A stretch of 64,000 nucleotides of DNA from Nemertoderma westbladi (taxonomy: Eukaryota; Xenacoelomorpha; Nemertodermatida; Nemertodermatidae), in contig JAUCBJ010009053.1 in assembly GCA_032718475.1 (NCBI GenBank), positions 1-64,000 on the forward strand, read 5' to 3'. Position numbers and translations under genes: made by a program. This document shows positions 23,852-35,175 of this stretch, piece after piece. The notes beneath the pieces are model-generated. The model ran no database searches and was not told the origin of the DNA. It worked only from the letters and a program-made list of their open reading frames with translations. Position 1 is the stretch's first letter, and each line of letters opens with the position of its first letter.

Positions 23852-24120
23852 CTGTAAATAAATTGCAACATTGTTTATATAAGCTGATCGTTCTAAGTCA
23901 GTTCAGTTTGAAGATTTCGCTATCATTAAAGTGCAATGCTTCTTTAAGAGACCGCAATAATAAATCTGGAAACTTCAGTCTGGTTTATACCTGTCTGTCT
24001 GTAACACTAATAATAGACCTAGCACTCATATACTGCTACAGCTGCAGTACTCACTTGTACCCAACCAAAGTAATCTGTCGACCTACTGCCTCCAGGACAT
24101 ATTATATACCAAACACTACT

Positions 24121-27100
24121 ACTGTAGGAACTCTGTCCTGGTTNNNNNNNNNNNNNNNNNNNNNNNNNNNNNNNNNNNNNNNNNNNNNNNNNNNNNNNNN
24201 NNNNNNNNNNNNNNNNNNNNNNNNNNNNNNNNNNNNNNNNNNNGGAACTCAGTCCTGGTTGGGTTGTAATTTGGTACTTTTAGAGTCTGTAGGAACTCAG
24301 TCCTGGTTGGGTTGTAATTTGGTACTTTTAGAGTCTGTAGGAACTCAGTCCTGGTTGGGTTGTAATTTGGTACTTTTAGAGTCTGTAGGAACTCAGTCCT
24401 GGTTGGGTTGTAATTTGGTACTTTTAGAGTCTGTAGGAACTCAGTCCTGGTTGGGTTGTAATTTGGTACTTTTAGAGTCTGTAGGAACTCAGTCCTGGTT
24501 GGGTTGTAATTTGGTACTTTTAGAGTCTGTAGGAACTCAGTCCTGGTTGGGTTGTAATTTGGTACTTTTAGAGTCTGTAGGAACTCAGTCCTGGTTGGGT
24601 TGTAATTTGGTACTTTTAGAGTCTGTAGGAACTCAGTCCTGGTTGGGTTGTAATTTGGTACTTTTAGAGTCTGTAGGAACTCAGTCCTGGTTGGGTTGTA
24701 ATTTGGTACTTTTAGAGTCTGTAGGAACTCAGTCCTGGTTGGGTTGTAATTTGGTACTTTTAGAGTCTGTAGGAACTCAGTCCTGGTTGGGTTGTAATTT
24801 GGTACTTTTAGAGTCTGTAGGAACTCAGTCCTGGTTGGGTTGTAATTTGGTACTTTTAGAGTCTGTAGGAACTCAGTCCTGGTTGGGTTGTAATTTGGTA
24901 CTTTTAGAGTCTGTAGGAACTCAGTCCTGGTTGGGTTGTAATTTGGTACTTTTAGAGTCTGTAGGAACTCAGTCCTGGTTGGGTTGTAATTTGGTACTTT
25001 TAGAGTCTGTAGGAACTCAGTCCTGGTTGGGTTGTAATTTGGTACTTTTAGAGTCTGTAGGAACTCAGTCCTGGTTGGGTTGTAATTTGGTACTTTTAGA
25101 GTCTGTAGGAACTCAGTCCTGGTTGGGTTGTAATTTGGTACTTTTAGAGTCTGTAGGAACTCAGTCCTGGTTGGGTTGTAATTTGGTACTTTTAGAGTCT
25201 GTAGGAACTCAGTCCTGGTTGGGTTGTAATTTGGTACTTTTAGAGTCTGTAGGAACTCAGTCCTGGTTGGGTTGTAATTTGGTACTTTTAGAGTCTGTAG
25301 GAACTCAGTCCTGGTTGGGTTGTAATTTGGTACTTTTAGAGTCTGTAGGAACTCAGTCCTGGTTGGGTTGTAATTTGGTACTTTTAGAGTCTGTAGGAAC
25401 TCAGTCCTGGTTGGGTTGTAATTTGGTACTTTTAGAGTCTGTAGGAACTCAGTCCTGGTTGGGTTGTAATTTGGTACTTTTAGAGTCTGTAGGAACTCAG
25501 TCCTGGTTGGGTTGTAATTTGGTACTTTTAGAGTCTGTAGGAACTCAGTCCTGGTTGGGTTGTAATTTGGTACTTTTAGAGTCTGTAGGAACTCAGTCCT
25601 GGTTGGGTTGTAATTTGGTACTTTTAGAGTCTGTAGGAACTCAGTCCTGGTTGGGTTGTAATTTGGTACTTTTAGAGTCTGTAGGAACTCAGTCCTGGTT
25701 GGGTTGTAATTTGGTACTTTTAGAGTCTGTAGGAACTCAGTCCTGGTTGGGTTGTAATTTGGTACTTTTAGAGTCTGTAGGAACTCAGTCCTGGTTGGGT
25801 TGTAATTTGGTACTTTTAGAGTCTGTAGGAACTCAGTCCTGGTTGGGTTGTAATTTGGTACTTTTAGAGTCTGTAGGAACTCAGTCCTGGTTGGGTTGTA
25901 ATTTGGTACTTTTAGAGTCTGTAGGAACTCAGTCCTGGTTGGGTTGTAATTTGGTACTTTTAGAGTCTGTAGGAACTCAGTCCTGGTTGGGTTGTAATTT
26001 GGTACTTTTAGAGTCTGTAGGAACTCAGTCCTGGTTGGGTTGTAATTTGGTACTTTTAGAGTCTGTAGGAACTCAGTCCTGGTTGGGTTGTAATTTGGTA
26101 CTTTTAGAGTCTGTAGGAACTCAGTCCTGGTTGGGTTGTAATTTGGTACTTTTAGAGTCTGTAGGAACTCAGTCCTGGTTGGGTTGTAATTTGGTACTTT
26201 TAGAGTCTGTAGGAACTCAGTCCTGGTTGGGTTGTAATTTGGTACTTTTAGAGTCTGTAGGAACTCAGTCCTGGTTGGGTTGTAATTTGGTACTTTTAGA
26301 GTCTGTAGGAACTCAGTCCTGGTTGGGTTGTAATTTGGTACTTTTAGAGTCTGTAGGAACTCAGTCCTGGTTGGGTTGTAATTTGGTACTTTTAGAGTCT
26401 GTAGGAACTCAGTCCTGGTTGGGTTGTAATTTGGTACTTTTAGAGTCTGTAGGAACTCAGTCCTGGTTGGGTTGTAATTTGGTACTTTTAGAGTCTGTAG
26501 GAACTCAGTCCTGGTTGGGTTGTAATTTGGTACTTTTAGAGTCTGTAGGAACTCAGTCCTGGTTGGGTTGTAATTTGGTACTTTTAGAGTCTGTAGGAAC
26601 TCAGTCCTGGTTGGGTTGTAATTTGGTACTTTTAGAGTCTGTAGGAACTCAGTCCTGGTTGGGTTGTAATTTGGTACTTTTAGAGTCTGTAGGAACTCAG
26701 TCCTGGTTGGGTTGTAATTTGGTACTTTTAGAGTCTGTAGGAACTCAGTCCTGGTTGGGTTGTAATTTGGTACTTTTAGAGTCTGTAGGAACTCAGTCCT
26801 GGTTGGGTTGTAATTTGGTACTTTTAGAGTCTGTAGGAACTCAGTCCTGGTTGGGTTGTAATTTGGTACTTTTAGAGTCTGTAGGAACTCAGTCCTGGTT
26901 GGGTTGTAATTTGGTACTTTTAGAGTCTGTAGGAACTCAGTCCTGGTTGGGTTGTAATTTGGTACTTTTAGAGTCTGTAGGAACTCAGTCCTGGTTGGGT
27001 TGTAATTTGGTACTTTTAGAGTCTGTAGGAACTCAGTCCTGGTTGGGTTGTAATTTGGTACTTTTAGAGTCTGTAGGAACTCAGTCCTGGTTGGGTTGTA

Positions 27101-30100
27101 ATTTGGTACTTTTAGAGTCTGTAGGAACTCAGTCCTGGTTGGGTTGTAATTTGGTACTTTTAGAGTCTGTAGGAACTCAGTCCTGGTTGGGTTGTAATTT
27201 GGTACTTTTAGAGTCTGTAGGAACTCAGTCCTGGTTGGGTTGTAATTTGGTACTTTTAGAGTCTGTAGGAACTCAGTCCTGGTTGGGTTGTAATTTGGTA
27301 CTTTTAGAGTCTGTAGGAACTCAGTCCTGGTTGGGTTGTAATTTGGTACTTTTAGAGTCTGTAGGAACTCAGTCCTGGTTGGGTTGTAATTTGGTACTTT
27401 TAGAGTCTGTAGGAACTCAGTCCTGGTTGGGTTGTAATTTGGTACTTTTAGAGTCTGTAGGAACTCAGTCCTGGTTGGGTTGTAATTTGGTACTTTTAGA
27501 GTCTGTAGGAACTCAGTCCTGGTTGGGTTGTAATTTGGTACTTTTAGAGTCTGTAGGAACTCAGTCCTGGTTGGGTTGTAATTTGGTACTTTTAGAGTCT
27601 GTAGGAACTCAGTCCTGGTTGGGTTGTAATTTGGTACTTTTAGAGTCTGTAGGAACTCAGTCCTGGTTGGGTTGTAATTTGGTACTTTTAGAGTCTGTAG
27701 GAACTCAGTCCTGGTTGGGTTGTAATTTGGTACTTTTAGAGTCTGTAGGAACTCAGTCCTGGTTGGGTTGTAATTTGGTACTTTTAGAGTCTGTAGGAAC
27801 TCAGTCCTGGTTGGGTTGTAATTTGGTACTTTTAGAGTCTGTAGGAACTCAGTCCTGGTTGGGTTGTAATTTGGTACTTTTAGAGTCTGTAGGAACTCAG
27901 TCCTGGTTGGGTTGTAATTTGGTACTTTTAGAGTCTGTAGGAACTCAGTCCTGGTTGGGTTGTAATTTGGTACTTTTAGAGTCTGTAGGAACTCAGTCCT
28001 GGTTGGGTTGTAATTTGGTACTTTTAGAGTCTGTAGGAACTCAGTCCTGGTTGGGTTGTAATTTGGTACTTTTAGAGTCTGTAGGAACTCAGTCCTGGTT
28101 GGGTTGTAATTTGGTACTTTTAGAGTCTGTAGGAACTCAGTCCTGGTTGGGTTGTAATTTGGTACTTTTAGAGTCTGTAGGAACTCAGTCCTGGTTGGGT
28201 TGTAATTTGGTACTTTTAGAGTCTGTAGGAACTCAGTCCTGGTTGGGTTGTAATTTGGTACTTTTAGAGTCTGTAGGAACTCAGTCCTGGTTGGGTTGTA
28301 ATTTGGTACTTTTAGAGTCTGTAGGAACTCAGTCCTGGTTGGGTTGTAATTTGGTACTTTTAGAGTCTGTAGGAACTCAGTCCTGGTTGGGTTGTAATTT
28401 GGTACTTTTAGAGTCTGTAGGAACTCAGTCCTGGTTGGGTTGTAATTTGGTACTTTTAGAGTCTGTAGGAACTCAGTCCTGGTTGGGTTGTAATTTGGTA
28501 CTTTTAGAGTCTGTAGGAACTCAGTCCTGGTTGGGTTGTAATTTGGTACTTTTAGAGTCTGTAGGAACTCAGTCCTGGTTGGGTTGTAATTTGGTACTTT
28601 TAGAGTCTGTAGGAACTCAGTCCTGGTTGGGTTGTAATTTGGTACTTTTAGAGTCTGTAGGAACTCAGTCCTGGTTGGGTTGTAATTTGGTACTTTTAGA
28701 GTCTGTAGGAACTCAGTCCTGGTTGGGTTGTAATTTGGTACTTTTAGAGTCTGTAGGAACTCAGTCCTGGTTGGGTTGTAATTTGGTACTTTTAGAGTCT
28801 GTAGGAACTCAGTCCTGGTTGGGTTGTAATTTGGTACTTTTAGAGTCTGTAGGAACTCAGTCCTGGTTGGGTTGTAATTTGGTACTTTTAGAGTCTGTAG
28901 GAACTCAGTCCTGGTTGGGTTGTAATTTGGTACTTTTAGAGTCTGTAGGAACTCAGTCCTGGTTGGGTTGTAATTTGGTACTTTTAGAGTCTGTAGGAAC
29001 TCAGTCCTGGTTGGGTTGTAATTTGGTACTTTTAGAGTCTGTAGGAACTCAGTCCTGGTTGGGTTGTAATTTGGTACTTTTAGAGTCTGTAGGAACTCAG
29101 TCCTGGTTGGGTTGTAATTTGGTACTTTTAGAGTCTGTAGGAACTCAGTCCTGGTTGGGTTGTAATTTGGTACTTTTAGAGTCTGTAGGAACTCAGTCCT
29201 GGTTGGGTTGTAATTTGGTACTTTTAGAGTCTGTAGGAACTCAGTCCTGGTTGGGTTGTAATTTGGTACTTTTAGAGTCTGTAGGAACTCAGTCCTGGTT
29301 GGGTTGTAATTTGGTACTTTTAGAGTCTGTAGGAACTCAGTCCTGGTTGGGTTGTAATTTGGTACTTTTAGAGTCTGTAGGAACTCAGTCCTGGTTGGGT
29401 TGTAATTTGGTACTTTTAGAGTCTGTAGGAACTCAGTCCTGGTTGGGTTGTAATTTGGTACTTTTAGAGTCTGTAGGAACTCAGTCCTGGTTGGGTTGTA
29501 ATTTGGTACTTTTAGAGTCTGTAGGAACTCAGTCCTGGTTGGGTTGTAATTTGGTACTTTTAGAGTCTGTAGGAACTCAGTCCTGGTTGGGTTGTAATTT
29601 GGTACTTTTAGAGTCTGTAGGAACTCAGTCCTGGTTGGGTTGTAATTTGGTACTTTTAGAGTCTGTAGGAACTCAGTCCTGGTTGGGTTGTAATTTGGTA
29701 CTTTTAGAGTCTGTAGGAACTCAGTCCTGGTTGGGTTGTAATTTGGTACTTTTAGAGTCTGTAGGAACTCAGTCCTGGTTGGGTTGTAATTTGGTACTTT
29801 TAGAGTCTGTAGGAACTCAGTCCTGGTTGGGTTGTAATTTGGTACTTTTAGAGTCTGTAGGAACTCAGTCCTGGTTGGGTTGTAATTTGGTACTTTTAGA
29901 GTCTGTAGGAACTCAGTCCTGGTTGGGTTGTAATTTGGTACTTTTAGAGTCTGTAGGAACTCAGTCCTGGTTGGGTTGTAATTTGGTACTTTTAGAGTCT
30001 GTAGGAACTCAGTCCTGGTTGGGTTGTAATTTGGTACTTTTAGAGTCTGTAGGAACTCAGTCCTGGTTGGGTTGTAATTTGGTACTTTTAGAGTCTGTAG

Positions 30101-32687
30101 GAACTCAGTCCTGGTTGGGTTGTAATTTGGTACTTTTAGAGTCTGTAGGAACTCAGTCCTGGTTGGGTTGTAATTTGGTACTTTTAGAGTCTGTAGGAAC
30201 TCAGTCCTGGTTGGGTTGTAATTTGGTACTTTTAGAGTCTGTAGGAACTCAGTCCTGGTTGGGTTGTAATTTGGTACTTTTAGAGTCTGTAGGAACTCAG
30301 TCCTGGTTGGGTTGTAATTTGGTACTTTTAGAGTCTGTAGGAACTCAGTCCTGGTTGGGTTGTAATTTGGTACTTTTAGAGTCTGTAGGAACTCAGTCCT
30401 GGTTGGGTTGTAATTTGGTACTTTTAGAGTCTGTAGGAACTCAGTCCTGGTTGGGTTGTAATTTGGTACTTTTAGAGTCTGTAGGAACTCAGTCCTGGTT
30501 GGGTTGTAATTTGGTACTTTTAGAGTCTGTAGGAACTCAGTCCTGGTTGGGTTGTAATTTGGTACTTTTAGAGTCTGTAGGAACTCAGTCCTGGTTGGGT
30601 TGTAATTTGGTACTTTTAGAGTCTGTAGGAACTCAGTCCTGGTTGGGTTGTAATTTGGTACTTTTAGAGTCTGTAGGAACTCAGTCCTGGTTGGGTTGTA
30701 ATTTGGTACTTTTAGAGTCTGTAGGAACTCAGTCCTGGTTGGGTTGTAATTTGGTACTTTTAGAGTCTGTAGGAACTCAGTCCTGGTTGGGTTGTAATTT
30801 GGTACTTTTAGAGTCTGTAGGAACTCAGTCCTGGTTGGGTTGTAATTTGGTACTTTTAGAGTCTGTAGGAACTCAGTCCTGGTTGGGTTGTAATTTGGTA
30901 CTTTTAGAGTCTGTAGGAACTCAGTCCTGGTTGGGTTGTAATTTGGTACTTTTAGAGTCTGTAGGAACTCAGTCCTGGTTGGGTTGTAATTTGGTACTTT
31001 TAGAGTCTGTAGGAACTCAGTCCTGGTTGGGTTGTAATTTGGTACTTTTAGAGTCTGTAGGAACTCAGTCCTGGTTGGGTTGTAATTTGGTACTTTTAGA
31101 GTCTGTAGGAACTCAGTCCTGGTTGGGTTGTAATTTGGTACTTTTAGAGTCTGTAGGAACTCAGTCCTGGTTGGGTTGTAATTTGGTACTTTTAGAGTCT
31201 GTAGGAACTCAGTCCTGGTTGGGTTGTAATTTGGTACTTTTAGAGTCTGTAGGAACTCAGTCCTGGTTGGGTTGTAATTTGGTACTTTTAGAGTCTGTAG
31301 GAACTCAGTCCTGGTTGGGTTGTAATTTGGTACTTTTAGAGTCTGTAGGAACTCAGTCCTGGTTGGGTTGTAATTTGGTACTTTTAGAGTCTGTAGGAAC
31401 TCAGTCCTGGTTGGGTTGTAATTTGGTACTTTTAGAGTCTGTAGGAACTCAGTCCTGGTTGGGTTGTAATTTGGTACTTTTAGAGTCTGTAGGAACTCAG
31501 TCCTGGTTGGGTTGTAATTTGGTACTTTTAGAGTCTGTAGGAACTCAGTCCTGGTTGGGTTGTAATTTGGTACTTTTAGAGTCTGTAGGAACTCAGTCCT
31601 GGTTGGGTTGTAATTTGGTACTTTTAGAGTCTGTAGGAACTCAGTCCTGGTTGGGTTGTAATTTGGTACTTTTAGAGTCTGTAGGAACTCAGTCCTGGTT
31701 GGGTTGTAATTTGGTACTTTTAGAGTCTGTAGGAACTCAGTCCTGGTTGGGTTGTAATTTGGTACTTTTAGAGTCTGTAGGAACTCAGTCCTGGTTGGGT
31801 TGTAATTTGGTACTTTTAGAGTCTGTAGGAACTCAGTCCTGGTTGGGTTGTAATTTGGTACTTTTAGAGTCTGTAGGAACTCAGTCCTGGTTGGGTTGTA
31901 ATTTGGTACTTTTAGAGTCTGTAGGAACTCAGTCCTGGTTGGGTTGTAATTTGGTACTTTTAGAGTCTGTAGGAACTCAGTCCTGGTTGGGTTGTAATTT
32001 GGTACTTTTAGAGTCTGTAGGAACTCAGTCCTGGTTGGGTTGTAATTTGGTACTTTTAGAGTCTGTAGGAACTCAGTCCTGGTTGGGTTGTAATTTGGTA
32101 CTTTTAGAGTCTGTAGGAACTCAGTCCTGGTTGGGTTGTAATTTGGTACTTTTAGAGTCTGTAGGAACTCAGTCCTGGTTGGGTTGTAATTTGGTACTTT
32201 TAGAGTCTGTAGGAACTCAGTCCTGGTTGGGTTGTAATTTGGTACTTTTAGAGTCTGTAGGAACTCAGTCCTGGTTGGGTTGTAATTTGGTACTTTTAGA
32301 GTCTGTAGGAACTCAGTCCTGGTTGGGTTGTAATTTGGTACTTTTAGAGTCTGTAGGAACTCAGTCCTGGTTGGGTTGTAATTTGGTACTTTTAGAGTCT
32401 GTAGGAACTCAGTCCTGGTTGGGTTGTAATTTGGTACTTTTAGAGTCTGTAGGAACTCAGTCCTGGTTGGGTTGTAATTTGGTACTTTTAGAGTCTGTAG
32501 GAACTCAGTCCTGGTTGGGTTGTAATTTGGTACTTTTAGAGTCTGTAGGAACTCAGTCCTGGTTGGGTTGTAATTTGGTACTTTTAGAGTCTGTAGGAAC
32601 TCAGTCCTGGTTGGGTTGTAATTTGGTACTTTTAGAGTCTGTAGGAACTCGGTCCTGGTTGGGTTGTTGTTTAGTGTGAGTAGAGCA
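24121..32687. repeat. 48-bp minisatellite, about 176 visible copies, in the galectin intron
   Basis: Unit GGAACTCAGTCCTGGTTGGG, TTGTAATTTGGTACTTTTAG, AGTCTGTA. Apart from the first unit (CTCTGTCC) and the last (CTCGGTCC...GTTGTTGTTTAG) I see no base change along about 8.4 kb. The 48-bp period is 16 codons and lacks stops in two frames, giving meaningless open frames of more than 2,800 codons on both strands. The array fills the galectin intron between 33888 and 23852 and is broken by the N gap. Confidence 0.97.
24144..24243. other. Assembly gap (100 N)
   Basis: Exactly 100 N lie inside the first part of the 48-bp array. A round 100 usually marks a gap of unknown length, so the true array may be much longer than shown. 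Confidence 0.97.
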
Positions 32688-32777
32688 CTCTCCAAGTTTA
32701 ACAAAAATCCCGCTCTTTGTGAGGCTTATTGTACTGTTCTAGAATATTTTATTAACTAAATTCATTTCTCGCAATAG

Positions 32778-32927
32778 GGTTGGCGAGACGGAATGTTTAT
32801 TTCGAATTTTCGTTGGTTTCATGTGAAAGAGCATCTACGAAAAAGTCCAGAGAGCATTAGTAACGCCACTAATGCAGCACAAAATGTTCGTTGGGTACTA
32901 TACAATAATAAATATCTTAGTAAATAA
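32778..32927 (+). CDS. Candidate terminal coding exon, unassigned
   Basis: After a pyrimidine-rich acceptor (TTCATTTCTCGCAATAG) a 49-codon frame begins GWRDGMFISNFRWFHVKEHL and ends NNKYLSK at TAA 32925-32927. An AATAAA overlaps the stop (32923-32928). Its composition is protein-like, unlike the surrounding AT-rich DNA. It would be a 3'-terminal exon of a + strand gene lying inside the opposite-strand galectin intron. I do not recognise the family and found no upstream exon; any such exon would lie beyond the 48-bp array or in the gap. Chance remains possible at this length. Confidence 0.35.
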   Translation, partial: GWRDGMFISNFRWFHVKEHLRKSPESISNATNAAQNVRWVLYNNKYLSK

Positions 32928-33888
32928 ATTTAATTATTGTGTAGTTAATATTTAAATGGTGTGTTTTTGTTGTGATTAGAATGCACTATTTGATGTCTGT
33001 TCTGGTGCATTTTTTCCGAAATAGTAATGGCGATGGCAAATTTGGGTACCGGTAATGGCTGGCATCCAACGGTTTTAAGCTAAATAGATTGTGCTGATTC
33101 CGAATCCGTCTGATGCCAATCTCAATTGTGAATTGTGGGGTCCCGTTTCACAATGGCAACACGAGGACATTTATGAAAAACACCATTTTCTATTGACTCT
33201 ACAGAATTCTAACCTTGACCTACCCTCCCTAAATTGACATCGGAGAATCCGATAAGGTAGATTTTAGAACCCAGTTACCTTGGCAACTGATCAAAATACG
33301 TCTTCATTTCGTTTTTACTGCAAATTTCGGTTAATTTGTGCAAATATCAATATTATAGTTAGTTTTCTAAACCATTGCCAAATATGTTTTCCCCTTGTGC
33401 TAAAATCATGAAACATTCCAAATAATTGACCCTCAATATTTTTAATGGTGGCGTCATATAAATGGATTGGCGGTAGCCATGTTGGCCTAACCATTTAAAC
33501 TAGCAAAAGATTTCCTCCTGTAATATTTCATCACTATAAATATAGTTACTATCAGTTTACAAAGAAATCCATTTGGGGTCAATTTCCCCCCATGTCATAA
33601 CCGATGAGGTGTAGTAATGCCCTGTACAGTTGTTAGCAATAATGCCAGATACTGTATGTTATAACTAAGCTGCGAAAATATAACTATTTTAAATCTAATA
33701 AAGAAAATTTATTGGTTTATGAAATAACATAATTGCAGACATGTAAAATAATGTGTTGATACTTATGAACGGTGTTAATGACCTGGCCATGTGGTTTGGT
33801 TCATGGAAAGACACCCTACAGCAGGTCGAGGTAACATACCTACAGTATACCGGTACATATCTAGATTGGAAGCAATATGATAAATTAC
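32928..33888. other. Galectin intron, right part
   Basis: AT-rich sequence between the candidate + strand exon and the galectin core exon. No repeats or coding frames stand out. It contains the start of the 10-kb galectin intron, whose donor on the - strand is ATTAAG|GTAATT at 33889/33888. Confidence 0.5.
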
Positions 33889-34063
33889 CTTAATCGTCGA
33901 TCCGATGGGAAATTCAAGAGGAATATTAATCTCCCCAGCCCAGGAACTAGTGTGGGAGTTTTGTACGACCTGTCCTTGGTTAGGACGAGGGTTCCAGTGG
34001 TACATAATGTTGGAATCGCGAGCCGTTTTAACGAGATTAATAGACCCTCCTCCGGATGGAACT
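33889..34063 (-). CDS. Galectin core exon with the sugar-binding signature
   Basis: The acceptor GTTATCCACAG precedes base 34063 (phase 2). The exon encodes VPSGGGSINLVKTARDSNI, then MYHWNPRPNQGQVVQNS and SSWAGEINIPLEFPIGSTIK, and ends in phase 0 at AAG|GTAATT. The key galectin residues are present: H-x-N-P-R, then V-x-N, then W-x-x-E. The later arginine seen in many galectins is not obvious. Galectins bind beta-galactosides and in invertebrates often serve in innate recognition. The exon joins the terminal exon at 23851 in phase 0. The assignment is strong on motif, order and phase; the binding specificity is inferred. Confidence 0.8.
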
Positions 34064-34117
34064 CTGTGGATAACAATAATAAAGTGATTTATTTAAAACG
34101 TAGCCTTTATTCGGCTC

Positions 34118-34150
34118 CAGGATAGTAGCCCCCCCCCCCCCCCCCCACCG
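34118..34150. repeat. C-run
   Basis: Homopolymer of about 20 C near 34128-34146 within the short galectin intron. Its length is likely to vary or be miscounted. Confidence 0.8.
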
Positions 34151-34350
34151 CCATGTATTCGCTCTTGATAGAATTTATATGCAATTCAACTTATTCAGCA
34201 GCCGTTTCCACTTCGTTCCTAATAAGTTTTGCACGTGGGCTGCAATGTGTTACTTTGCGCATAAGGATGTAAATTGTTATTAATGATAGTGTAAAATATG
34301 ACAATTCTGAAAAATAATATACTAACACTGTGTCAAAGACTCCACACAAC

Positions 34351-34568
34351 CTATCATATTCATTGCCCGCTGTTACCGGCCAATATATAGGATATTCACA
34401 GGTAGTAGTAGTGGATGTGACTGCTTCATAACTTTGTACTTCCATGTTGGTCGCAAAACAATCATAAGCCGTGTTATCTTCCAAGCGTACAGGGAAGTTT
34501 CCTGCACGAACACCGTTTACTTTTACGTCGAAGTTGGCCTCTTTTTCTGTTGGTAAACAAAGTTCCAC
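34351..34568 (-). CDS. Galectin upstream exon (duplicated CRD end plus start of next CRD)
   Basis: On the - strand, after CTTCACTCGCAG, the frame reads VELCLPTEKEANFDVKVNGV, then RAGNFPVRL...CFATNMEVQSYE, which is homologous to the terminal exon at 23654-23851. It continues CEYPIYWPVTAGNEYD, which resembles the first strands of a galectin CRD. A phase-2 donor AG|GTTGTG at 34351/34350 would join it to the core exon at 34063 and give ...NEYDR-VPSGGGSINL across a 287-bp intron. The donor is weak after GT, so this boundary is inferred. If the exon is not spliced there, the frame stays open to a stop at 34191. An alternative acceptor CCAACAG at 34547 would fit the candidate signal-peptide exon at 34633. 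Confidence 0.6.
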
Positions 34569-34632
34569 CTGCGAGTGAAGAAAATAATGGTGTCGGCTGA
34601 AAGCTTCACGAATAAATACATATTTATCTTAC

Positions 34633-34699
34633 CATCAGCCAAACAATTACCATTGAATAAACTAATCAGCATTGATAAATACAAACATTTATATTTCAT
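34633..34699 (-). CDS. Candidate first exon encoding a signal peptide
   Basis: On the - strand an ATG at 34699 opens MKYKCLYLSMLISLFNGNC followed by LAD, and then a good donor GATG|GTAAGATA in phase 1. A basic start, a hydrophobic core and small residues near the end make a typical secretion signal. It lies 65 bp upstream of the galectin exon. Its phase fits the internal acceptor at 34547 (CCAACAG|AA) but not the better-looking acceptor at 34569. Classical galectins have no signal peptide, so this would be a secreted galectin-like protein. The connection is inference. Confidence 0.4.
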
Positions 34700-34888
34700 T
34701 GGGAAATAGCTGAGATATGATTATGACCGTTCAATAGTTGCACTGCAGGCCATTTATTCTATTTAATAAAAATGTTCTGGAAAATTTTGTTTATGTATAA
34801 ATAATAAGGAACTACAGTATAATTATTTATTATATTGGCATCGTATTTGCGCCAGTTACTTTATAATATAAACAAAATGTAACCCGTT

Positions 34889-35166
34889 AGTTCCTGCTTT
34901 AGTTCCTGCTTTAGTTCCTGCTTTAGTTCCTGCTTTAGTTCCTGCTTTAGTTCCTGCTTTAGTTCCTGCTTTAGTTCCTGCTTTAGTTCCTGCTTTAGTT
35001 CCTGCTTTAGTTCCTGCTTTAGTTCCTGCTTTAGTTCCTGCTTTAGTTCCTGCTTTAGTTCCTGCTTTAGTTCCTGCTTTAGTTCCTGCTTTAGTTCCTG
35101 CTTTAGTTCCTGCTTTAGTTCCTGCTTTAGTTCCTGCTTTAGTTCCTGCTTTAGTTCCTGCTCCTG
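34889..35166. repeat. 12-bp minisatellite, about 22 copies
   Basis: Perfect repeats of TTAGTTCCTGCT, with the last unit TTAGTTCCTGCTCCTG. On the - strand it reads as repeated KQEL, a consequence of the 12-bp period. It directly abuts the 5'-truncated LINE at 35176. Confidence 0.95.
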
Positions 35167-35175
35167 TCCTAACAG

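Noticed and set aside
23815-32704. Open frames of 2954 (+) and 2861 (-) codons
   Set aside because: They exist only because a 48-bp unit without stops in these frames is repeated; both cross the N gap, and the true galectin exons flank the array.
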